NCBI GenBank assembly: GCA_029222685.1
Contig: JARHVB010000007.1
Coordinates: forward strand, 1 to 54,405
Origin: Terripilifer ovatus
Lineage (GTDB): Bacteria; Pseudomonadota; Alphaproteobacteria; Rhizobiales; Beijerinckiaceae
Length of the DNA stretch: 54,405 nucleotides
Direction of reading: 5' to 3'
This document shows positions 47,482-54,405 of the stretch, piece by piece; position 1 is the stretch's first letter, and each line of letters begins with the position of its first letter. Below the pieces are notes generated by a model, which worked only from the letters and a program-made list of their open reading frames with translations, did not search any database and was not told the origin of the DNA. The position numbers were made by a program, and so were the translations under genes.

Positions 47482-48408
47482 ATGAACCTTGTCGTCAACT
47501 CCATATCAGATGCTGGCGCCGCGGAAGTGGTGGGTTTTGACTGCAGATCGATTCATGACACGGCCGATCAGCGGTGGGGCGATATCCAGGCCGCCTTTGC
47601 GGCCAACCCCATCCTATGCTTCCGTGATCAGTCGTTGTCCGCGAAGGAGCAGGCACGCTTTGCACGCCTGTGGGGCGCGCTCGAAGCGCAGGACAGAAGC
47701 GCGTATTGTAACCCTGACGACAAAGACGTTCTCATCTTATCCAATGAACGTAATGCCGACGGATCCCAGGTCGGTATTGTTGATGCCGGCGACTTCTGGC
47801 ATTCAGATTCGTCGCATATGAAGAACCCTTGCCGCATGACAATGCTTCACGCGCTCAAGAACCCCGCACAAGGCGGCGACACCCACTACATGAATCTGAC
47901 TCAGGTGTACGAAGCATTGCCTCTCACATTGAAGAGGGCGATAAATGGCCGTAACGGCATTCATCATATTTCCAAGACCCTCAATCCAAGGGTTTCGGTT
48001 TCCGAAGAACGCCAGGGCGCCAAAGAATATTACATCAAGCACGCCAAACAAACGCCCCCCGCGCTCCAACCCCTTGTTCGTACCCATCCGGATACGGGCC
48101 GGTCAGCGCTCTATGCGTCGCCCCGATTCACAATCGGCATTGATGGTATGGCTGATACAGAGGCCCAGAACCTGCTGGACGAATTGTTCGAGTTTATGTT
48201 TTCCAGCCAATCCTGGATGTATGACCACAAATGGCGTGACGGTGATTTTGTCATATGGGATAACGCTTGCCTGAACCATATGGCGGGAGGCGGATACCAG
48301 TATCCAGACACCAGAAGGATGCATAGGACGACAGTTGCGGGCGGGCCCGCCTTTTTCAGGACGGATCGAGCTCCGGCTGCAGAGGAGACTGGCAACACCA
48401 ACTCCTGA
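47482..48408 (+). CDS. TauD/TfdA-family dioxygenase
   Basis: This 308-aa Fe(II)/2-oxoglutarate oxygenase has the metal-binding HxD in FWHSDSSH (His107, Asp109), the family YEALPLTLKRAI segment and the distal His in DTRRMHRTTV, followed by a short tail. It resembles TauD/2,4-D dioxygenase-type enzymes that hydroxylate a carbon beside a heteroatom so the bond breaks. Together with the divergent RutA-like monooxygenase this suggests use of an organosulfur or ether-like compound; the exact substrate is unknown. Confidence 0.92.
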   Translation: MNLVVNSISDAGAAEVVGFDCRSIHDTADQRWGDIQAAFAANPILCFRDQSLSAKEQARFARLWGALEAQDRSAYCNPDDKDVLILSNERNADGSQVGIVDAGDFWHSDSSHMKNPCRMTMLHALKNPAQGGDTHYMNLTQVYEALPLTLKRAINGRNGIHHISKTLNPRVSVSEERQGAKEYYIKHAKQTPPALQPLVRTHPDTGRSALYASPRFTIGIDGMADTEAQNLLDELFEFMFSSQSWMYDHKWRDGDFVIWDNACLNHMAGGGYQYPDTRRMHRTTVAGGPAFFRTDRAPAAEETGNTNS

Positions 48409-48608
48409 AACCCGCAACCCATGTTTCCGTGCGGCGGATGGTCACCTCACGCCCACACGGCCCTACGTTTGCTGGATGTTTGCCGCTTCGCGATGCGGCA
48501 GATAAGCCATAGAATGCCGATCTGACATTGGCCAGGCGTCCTCCTTAAAGAGGGCGCCGCAGGCCCGCTCCAATGAGCGGAGATCGAGGATCGGACCGGG
48601 CATCCAAC

Positions 48609-49502
48609 ATGGACCAGCTGAAAGCCATAGAGACGTTCATCAGCATTTCCCGAGCAGGGAGCCTGGCCAAGGCCGCGCATGAACTGAGAATTTCCAGGGC
48701 ACTGGCAAGCGGCCATCTCCAGCGGCTGGAGACGCACCTGGGCGTCCGGCTTGTCAATCGAAACACGCGGCACCTCTCGCTAACCGAGATCGGCCAGCGC
48801 TACTTGGTCTTTTGTGAAAGGATCCTCGGCGAATTCAAAGCCGAACATGATGCCCTTTCTGAACGTCATGACACGCCCCGGGGACACCTCAAGATCTTAA
48901 CTTCGGATTCCTTTGGAACCTTCGTCCTAGCTCCGGTCATCGCGGACTTTGCCAAACAGTATCCTGAGATCAGCACCTCTGTTTTCGTAACGGATACCCA
49001 TGTCAACGGGCTTGAGCTTGTCGAGCGCGGCTACGACGTCGCGTTCACCATGCAGAAGTTGGATGACGCCGGCATCATTGCGACCAAAATCGGCGAAGTG
49101 AAATGGAACCTGGTCGGCTGTCGGTCCTATCTTGAGGGACAGCCACCGCTGAGAACCCCGGACGATCTCGCGTCTTTGAACTGCTTGAGCCATCGGAGCA
49201 TTGCACCGGACCAGATTTGGCGCCTGAAGGGAAATGAACAGGAATTCTCCATTAAGGTGGCTGGCAGCAGTGTTACGAACAGTGTGCCGGTCCTTAAGGC
49301 CATGATCCTAGCGGGCGTTGGCGTTGGCCTTTTGCCAGATTACGCGATTGCCCCAAATTCATCGGAACTTTGTCGACTACTGCCGGAGTTCAGCGGCCCT
49401 GTTAGGACCGTTTACGCCGTCTACCCTCACGCGAAGTACCTTCCAAAAAAGGTAAGGGAATTTCTTGATTTCATCCGGCGGAGCCTTCGCCCGACCGACT
49501 AG
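48609..49502 (+). CDS. LysR-family transcriptional regulator
   Basis: This 297-aa regulator has an N-terminal winged helix (MDQLKAIETFISISRAGSLA, KAAHELRISRALASGHLQRL, VRLVNRNTRHLSLTEIG) and a co-inducer domain with the usual LAPVIADFAKQYPEI and GVGVGLLPDYAI. It is of the CrgA-like subgroup. It is 200 bp after the dioxygenase on the same strand; those 200 bp hold no gene. It likely controls the dioxygenase/monooxygenase genes. Confidence 0.93.
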   Translation: MDQLKAIETFISISRAGSLAKAAHELRISRALASGHLQRLETHLGVRLVNRNTRHLSLTEIGQRYLVFCERILGEFKAEHDALSERHDTPRGHLKILTSDSFGTFVLAPVIADFAKQYPEISTSVFVTDTHVNGLELVERGYDVAFTMQKLDDAGIIATKIGEVKWNLVGCRSYLEGQPPLRTPDDLASLNCLSHRSIAPDQIWRLKGNEQEFSIKVAGSSVTNSVPVLKAMILAGVGVGLLPDYAIAPNSSELCRLLPEFSGPVRTVYAVYPHAKYLPKKVREFLDFIRRSLRPTD

Positions 49503-49720
49503 CGTCCCGTCGTGGATCCCTGCCCTAATCATTGCGTCACTTGCGTCGAACGCGCCAAGGGTCAAGCGATTTATACACGCGACAGCGACAGCAAGTTAGA
49601 AATGCGACAGTCGGCGCCATTTAAGGGTCAAGTCCGGGGTGATCAGCCGGGGACCGGGCGGCGCTGGTCAGGGTTGCAGAGCCCGGTCGGGGGTGATTGG
49701 CCACCCTGCGGGTCTGAGGA

Positions 49721-50081
49721 TCATTTGCAGCATGCCTCTTGCGCCCGCGCGTTTGGTAGCCGTTGCTCACGCTTCCGCCGGGAATCCCGAACATATGGTC
49801 CGTCTGGCCCGGGCGCCAAAGGGGGCGTTGGCTTCGCCTGCCTCTCGGCCACCATGGCCAATACAGCGTCGAGGCGTTTGTTGTCGACGATCTCCGCCCG
49901 ATTCACTGATCGCAGCTAGCAGAAGCCTATGGACTTGGTTGCGGCTCAACTGAAGCAACTCAGCAGTTCGTGTGACAGTCAACCGACGCTCATGGCTCTT
50001 CTGAACGGCCTCGAGCCGATACAACTCATTCTGCGACACGGTGACCAAACAAGGCATGACGGCTCCACGGAACCTGGCCAT
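49721..50081 (-). mobile_element. Internally deleted insertion sequence (ISNCY-like transposase ends)
   Basis: The upstream part reads MPCLVTVSQNELYRLEAVQK, then LSRNQVHRLLLA, the start of ISNCY-type transposases with an HTH. Near 49915-49930 the sequence jumps to NRAEIVDNKRLDAVLAMVAE in another frame, which looks like the C-terminal end of the same family. The whole catalytic middle is missing, leaving a non-autonomous relic. The flanking 49503-49720 has no gene. Confidence 0.6.
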
Positions 50082-50097
50082 CGACCAGCTATGAAAG

Positions 50098-50137
50098 CCT
50101 TCTGCCTTCTGCCTTCTGCCTTCTGCCTTCTGCCTTC
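50098..50137. repeat. Heptanucleotide tandem repeat (CCTTCTG)x5
   Basis: Five perfect copies of CCTTCTG plus a partial sixth (CCTTC). Seven-base units can change by slippage and shift reading frames. No convincing gene crosses it, and 50138-50537 shows no recognised gene. The repeat adjoins the deleted insertion sequence. Confidence 0.9.
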
Positions 50138-50537
50138 CCTTCCTGGTTCATATTCGCCACTCCCAGGACGCGGGGAGTGGCCCGTCTCCAACTGGCCCAG
50201 GTGTCGCATTGCTAAATGGCTGGTACATGCGGCAGATATATAATCCGCATTATGGACCCGGCTGACATTGTTTATGATGCAGGCCGACGACTGCTTAATT
50301 GGCGCCGGCTAAAGAAACAGGTACGCTCTTTGAAGTCTGGCCGATCTCACCGTGGGCGACATTGGAACTGCGGAACCAACGAGGTTGCAAACGATCCCCG
50401 TTCGACCGCGCCAATTGGAGGATCTCGCTTACGCAGCGAGCGCTGGCGTTCCCGGCCCAGGAAAATTCCGCAGCTTCGAGGCGCTTTGCAGACTTTCGAT
50501 CTAAGGCTGCAAGAAAATCTTTACAGCCGCTTCACGG

Positions 50538-51509
50538 TTAGCTTGGAAGGGAAAGCCATCCCAGCTTCCCATCCTTAATGCGATTTTCAACGACCCGACT
50601 AACCGACGCTATGATGCGCCGCCTCAACGCAGCTCCTGTGCCGACGCTAAAGATCAGGCACATCGTCCGTATCAGTGCAGGTTCGAACTCAAGCGCCACC
50701 AGATCTCGGTTGTCCTCGGTCTGGAATCTGCCGTACGGGCCGATAATGAAGAAACCATGACGGAGTGTCTCGTGTCTGAGGGACACTGATCCAATTTCAG
50801 CCCCAACTGAAATTTTTGAACCATGCTTGGATGCGATCTGTTCAAGATATCGTCGGTAATGCTGGTCCGGCGGACCAACCACCAACGGAAATTTCCACAG
50901 CTCGCTAAGGCGCACCTTCCCTCGCCGCGCCAGTCTGTCGGCACTCCCGATCAGCACGAACTTTTCGTTAAAGAGCGGGACCGCATCAACCCGATCAAAC
51001 AGGGATGGCGCGTCATATGCGAGAGCTGCGTCAAGTTCTTCGCGATCGATCTGAGAGGCCAACTGGTCGCTCATGCCTTCGAAGAATGAATAGCTGATCT
51101 TGGCGGATGGTTTGCTGCTCTCCTCTTTGAGCAATTCACCAATAAGTGCCTTTCCGACGCTCGTTGTGACGCCGAGACGGACGTGGGATTTAGCCTGCCG
51201 GGACAAACCATCGAGCTTCGTCGTTGCAACCTCCGGCGCATCGATTGCCTTGGTAGCGCCCTCGTGAAGGATCCTGCCCGGCTCCGTAATTGCAACCCCG
51301 CGGGGGTGACGAGTGAAGAGTTCGCAGCTGAGAATTTCCTCAAGCTGCTTGATTTGCTGGCCGAGCGCCGGTTGCGAAACGGACAGCTCCCAACTGGTCA
51401 CAACATCTTCAGTGTCGAGCAGATAAATCGCGTAGTCGGTGATCGAGTCGAGGAGCAGCTGGTGGCGATTTTCCGGTGTCAGACTGCGGAGCGGTTCGTT
51501 TTCAAGCAT
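50538..51509 (-). CDS. PAS-LysR chimeric protein
   Basis: This is a 323-aa continuous frame. Residues 1-40 (PENRHQLLLDSITDYAIYLL and DTEDVVTSW) are the start of a sensor-kinase PAS domain. From residue 41 (ELSVSQPALGQQIKQLEEIL, then ELFTRHPRGVAITEPG) it is a LysR regulator that has lost the first 20-odd residues of its winged helix, including helix 1. The co-inducer domain is complete (SHVRLGVTTSVGKALIGELL). The junction is near 51389. It looks like a deletion or recombination product that happens to stay in frame. DNA binding is doubtful; ligand binding may persist. Confidence 0.75.
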   Translation of the reverse strand: MLENEPLRSLTPENRHQLLLDSITDYAIYLLDTEDVVTSWELSVSQPALGQQIKQLEEILSCELFTRHPRGVAITEPGRILHEGATKAIDAPEVATTKLDGLSRQAKSHVRLGVTTSVGKALIGELLKEESSKPSAKISYSFFEGMSDQLASQIDREELDAALAYDAPSLFDRVDAVPLFNEKFVLIGSADRLARRGKVRLSELWKFPLVVGPPDQHYRRYLEQIASKHGSKISVGAEIGSVSLRHETLRHGFFIIGPYGRFQTEDNRDLVALEFEPALIRTMCLIFSVGTGAALRRRIIASVSRVVENRIKDGKLGWLSLPS

Positions 51510-52275
51510 AGGTCGTTTTTTCTCATGCGCTCTTCGCTTGGACCGTTGCCGACGACGCCCAAATTAGAAGGAACTCAAACGTGTCCGCAGTTCTGGGGTA
51601 CGTTGAGCAACATCTGAGCGAGACGATTGGTTCCCCAATTATCCTTTTAACCATTTATGTGCGCAGGAATTTCGGCAATCCGGGCAGCGGTCAACTAAGC
51701 GCCGCCACCGCTATAGCTTGACTATTCATGCGGAGAGCTGGAGCCGGTAAGCTGCGCGGGTCTGATCCGGTGAAGGCGATCATTGCGTTTACGCGTTCTT
51801 AAAGTGTCAACCGAATGCCGTTGTAAAGCCGGTTCATAAAAAGGCGATGCCAGTTATGTGCTTACTCCCGAAAAAAGCGATCTGTGGATGCGCGCCGGAA
51901 GGGACGACACTAGATAATTGCAGCGGCCTTTGCCGGATGAAGCCCATCAGATCGTCAGGCGGAGAGCCGACAAAGGGATAGGCCCGCTTCAATGTAGGGT
52001 TCATTAGGAACCGTCTAACTGCGGCACCCGATCGCGTGTCCCGCTAAAGAAACTTTTGGCGCTCCCGGCTCGGCTTTGAGAGGTGGATGGCCTTGCGGGG
52101 CATGAACAAATGCCCAAATATCCGCGTAGAGCCATCCTGGAGATTGCAAAGCGCCTGCTACTCCGGAATTTGACTTGTCCAATCTTTGGCTTCACTTTGC
52201 AGGCGACCAGTCCGATGCAAGATTCATTTACCCGTTGCTGGAAACCAACCATAACGTCGGTGGAAGAAACTCGAA
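51510..52275. other. Long stretch without recognisable genes
   Basis: About 770 bp with only short or antisense frames and no recognised motif. It contains a few AT-rich patches (near 51640-51660 and 51890) that could hold promoters. It separates the PAS-LysR chimera from the LuxR regulator and may be decayed sequence. Confidence 0.4.
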
Positions 52276-53415
52276 ATGCTTTTGGTCTCGCCGGAATCTT
52301 TGTCAGCTGTTGTCGGCAGCATTTACGAAGCGACGTATGATCCGACGCAATGGGCTGCCGCCATCGGAAATCTGGAAAACTTGTTTCATGGTTCCAAGGC
52401 CTGCTTCGGCAGGTTTGGTCCTGACATCCGGGCGAACGACATCGTCGCCACCCACATCGATGAGACATTCCAACTCCGCTACATCGAGGAACTGGCGCAT
52501 GAGGAGAACGGCTTCGCCGACGCGATAAGCGCCGCGCCGGTGGGGATGGTTTACCACGACCACGCGCTCGTGGGAGACGCGCTGAAACGCTCCCGTTTGT
52601 GGAACGAGTGGATGGCGCCTCAGGACATGTACGGCGGGCTGGGCTGCAAGGTGCTGGAAGCCGGCTCGTCCTACTGGTACTTCGACGTGCAGCGCGGCTA
52701 TGGTCAGGCGAGCTTCGAAACGGCAGACGCCGAGCTGCTGCGAACAATCGTGCCGCATCTGGCGCGCGCGGCAGAGATCCGGCGAAAATTTCAATCGGCC
52801 CAGCATTTGGCATCGACTTTTTCCCAGTTGCCATTTGGGGTTATCGTGGTCGATGGCCATATGCGGATCGCCACCGTGAACGCCGCTGCGGAAGCGATCC
52901 TGCGACGCCCCGAAAGCGGCTTGCTTGCCAAGTCCGGCCACCTCGTCGCCGCCAACGCCGGCAGCAAGGCTGCGCTACAGCATCTGGTCGCTCACGCGTG
53001 CAGCGCGCGCGACGATGTCATTCCAGGTGTGGGCGGCGATCTGCTGATCCGGACAAAACGGCGAGGCGCTGGAGCCGATCTGGGCATTTCGGTGGGTCCG
53101 CTCGTCAACCGCATCGAGGAGCTTCCGTTTGGCGGACGTCATGCCGCCATTTTTATTCGCGAGATATCGCTTGAGCTTCCCGCCGGCTTCAGGGAGCAGG
53201 TTCGCACCTTTTTCGATCTGACGCCCAAAGAGGCGGCCCTTGCGGCTCGCCTGGCATCCGGCATGACGTTGAAGGAAGCCGCAGCGGACGCTCATATCAG
53301 CATCCACACGGCGCGATCCTATCTGGATAGTGTCTTTCTCAAGACAGGGACACATCAGCAGAGCCAGTTGGTTGCTCTGCTCAAGAGTGCGCAGCCGTTG
53401 ATTCGGCGGCCCTGA
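52276..53415 (+). CDS. LuxR-type helix-turn-helix regulator
   Basis: This is a 379-aa regulator. A long N-terminal sensing part (IYEATYDPTQWAAAIG, then a PAS-like LPFGVIVVDGHMRIATVNAA) is followed by a C-terminal LuxR HTH at about 312-375 (FDLTPKEAALAARLASGMTL, ISIHTARSYLDSVFLKTGTH). It has no receiver domain and no acyl-homoserine-lactone domain. Two broken relatives lie at 35648 and 35879. It stands 221 bp before an autotransporter-like gene, which it may control. Confidence 0.9.
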   Translation: MLLVSPESLSAVVGSIYEATYDPTQWAAAIGNLENLFHGSKACFGRFGPDIRANDIVATHIDETFQLRYIEELAHEENGFADAISAAPVGMVYHDHALVGDALKRSRLWNEWMAPQDMYGGLGCKVLEAGSSYWYFDVQRGYGQASFETADAELLRTIVPHLARAAEIRRKFQSAQHLASTFSQLPFGVIVVDGHMRIATVNAAAEAILRRPESGLLAKSGHLVAANAGSKAALQHLVAHACSARDDVIPGVGGDLLIRTKRRGAGADLGISVGPLVNRIEELPFGGRHAAIFIREISLELPAGFREQVRTFFDLTPKEAALAARLASGMTLKEAAADAHISIHTARSYLDSVFLKTGTHQQSQLVALLKSAQPLIRRP

Positions 53416-53553
53416 AACACGACGCGCACGCATCTTGGGCGCGTGGCGCGATTGCAACATTCGGCACTAAAAGCAAAGCACTACCTGCATATGCGGGTAT
53501 GAGACCCGGCTGCGCCCGAACTACCCTTCAGCGAATTCAATCAGGTTCCGCGT

Positions 53554-53574
53554 CCAAGATTCAAAATCTTGGAT
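53554..53574. promoter_or_regulatory. Perfect inverted repeat upstream of autotransporter-like gene
   Basis: TCCAAGATT (53554-53562) and AATCTTGGA (53566-53574) are a perfect 9-bp inverted repeat around CAA. It lies in the 221-bp gap between the LuxR regulator and the surface-protein gene, 63 bp before the chosen start, and is a candidate operator or RNA hairpin in the leader. Confidence 0.45.
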
Positions 53575-53636
53575 GAGGAGTCTTGTGTCCAGAAGGGGCA
53601 ATGCCAGTGTATTCAAGCGCGAGGGTCTGGGGATCC

Positions 53637-54405
53637 ATGCTACGTTCTGGCTGTTCCGCGGGCGCAGCTCGCGGGATTACGACTGTGCGCTCAAATCTCA
53701 TGGCGCACACGAGCCATCTTGCGCTCCGGTCCGCTGCCGGCATCGTCGCCATCGCCGGCTCAGCGCTCCTCTTTTCGACAGGGGCTCAGGCGGCCTGCGC
53801 GGTCGCCGGTGTGATCGTGCAATGCGACGACACATCCACGACCAATACGACGTTCACGACCAATCCTCCGAATGACCGCGACTATCAGCGAGCGGCCGGA
53901 GTTCCGGTAGAACTCAAGGTGGATCCAGGCACGACGGTCGACGGATTCGGTCTCTCGGTATTCAGCTCCGGTCCTGGCGGCGTCACGGTCACCAATGGCG
54001 GCACGATCAGCGTCGATGCCGGCAATACCCCGACGGCAGGCGGCACCGCGGCGTTGAATGTGACAGCGGGAGCGGGCGGCCCGATCGTCTACACGGGCGG
54101 CAGCATCATCAACAACGGGGCGGGTAACGCCTTCGACATCAATCAGAATGGCGCAGGGACGACCACTGTCACTGTGACGGGCAATATCACAGCGGCGGCC
54201 GGTAGCGGCATCGTCGTGCGCGACACAGCCGCGAGCGGCAACACCAGCGTCACCACGGGCGCGGTGACGGCGCTGACGGCGGGCAAGGACGCCATCAGCA
54301 TCATATCGCAATCGACGGAAGCCAATGTGACAGTCGTGGCGAACGGTGATGTCAAGGCAGGCAATGCCGGCATTGTCGCCGCGATCATCCCAGGCGGGTC
54401 ACTTT
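53637..54405 (+). CDS. Autotransporter-like surface protein, N-terminal part (runs off window)
   Basis: The frame from ATG 53637 (GGGG just upstream) is open to the window end, 256 codons. A long N-region leads to a signal peptide (LRSAAGIVAIAGSALLFSTG, cut near AQA-AC). After that come Gly/Thr/Val-rich repeats such as GGTISVDAGNTPTAG and GGSIINNGAGNAFDI, typical of the beta-helical passenger domain of type V secreted proteins. ATG 53700 is an alternative start that gives a normal-length signal. The beta-barrel would lie beyond the window. Confidence 0.75.
   Translation, partial: MLRSGCSAGAARGITTVRSNLMAHTSHLALRSAAGIVAIAGSALLFSTGAQAACAVAGVIVQCDDTSTTNTTFTTNPPNDRDYQRAAGVPVELKVDPGTTVDGFGLSVFSSGPGGVTVTNGGTISVDAGNTPTAGGTAALNVTAGAGGPIVYTGGSIINNGAGNAFDINQNGAGTTTVTVTGNITAAAGSGIVVRDTAASGNTSVTTGAVTALTAGKDAISIISQSTEANVTVVANGDVKAGNAGIVAAIIPGGSL

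Noticed and set aside
52004..52834. 276-codon minus-strand frame overlapping the LuxR regulator
   Set aside because: Pro/Arg/Ser-rich antisense of the regulator with no family; start lies inside a sound plus-strand gene.

Overview
The window is from a high-GC Gram-negative bacterium, most likely an alphaproteobacterium of the order Hyphomicrobiales (Rhizobiales). The grounds are the gene families present (cbb3 oxidase with FixI, NnrS, homospermidine synthase, DUF5681/terminase cassette), FixK-type boxes, a tandem glycine riboswitch of the proteobacterial type and a small intergenic repeat of rhizobial style. The genus cannot be fixed from sequence alone. No tRNA, rRNA or CRISPR array was seen.

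Region 1 (1-17.2 kb) is a low-oxygen/stress island. A truncated IS5-type transposase and an intergenic repeat precede phosphoketolase (xfp), a frameshifted flavodoxin-fold oxidoreductase, a MacAB/DevBCA-like exporter (ATPase, FtsX permease, HlyD adaptor), a P3A-type H+-ATPase, a second exporter (HlyD adaptor, RbbA-like double ATPase-permease, YhhJ-like permease), a beta-CASP metallo-hydrolase, a GNAT acetyltransferase and a small membrane protein. Four Crp/Fnr-family (FixK/Anr-like) boxes, two of them identical, sit at the heads of these transcription units, so the island looks like one regulon.

Region 2 (17.5-25.2 kb) holds an LLM flavin oxidoreductase, a Tat-exported alpha/beta hydrolase and a phage-derived cassette: ParB-like/DNA methyltransferase fusion, DUF5681 protein and an apparently intact large terminase with no other phage genes, plus a methyltransferase remnant and an XRE regulator.

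Region 3 (25.3-34.9 kb) is a tight, overlapping cluster: membrane protein, NsrR-like Rrf2 regulator, ccoNOQP, a 66-aa membrane protein, DUF2189, ccoI/fixI, ccoS, group III truncated hemoglobin and nnrS. A 25-bp palindrome lies just before its first gene. It joins microaerobic respiration to nitric oxide handling.

Region 4 (35-36.7 kb) is a graveyard of truncated genes on one strand (NodS-like methyltransferase, two LuxR fragments, gdhA tail, conserved hypothetical, IS66 TnpC). It is followed by an Rnk-like/zinc-ribbon operon (36.9-38.8 kb) and homospermidine synthase with glutamate dehydrogenase (39.5-42.3 kb).

Region 5 (42.4-44.9 kb) has an L,D-transpeptidase-family lipoprotein whose catalytic Cys motif is destroyed, headed by a tandem glycine riboswitch with a damaged second aptamer. 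An IS3 remnant and a doubly frameshifted quinone oxidoreductase follow.

Region 6 (44.9-54.4 kb) has a RutA-like monooxygenase with an orphan branched-chain-type binding protein, divergent from a TauD-type dioxygenase and a LysR regulator. Then come an internally deleted insertion sequence, a heptanucleotide repeat, a PAS-LysR chimera, a LuxR-type regulator and the start of an autotransporter-like surface protein that runs off the window.
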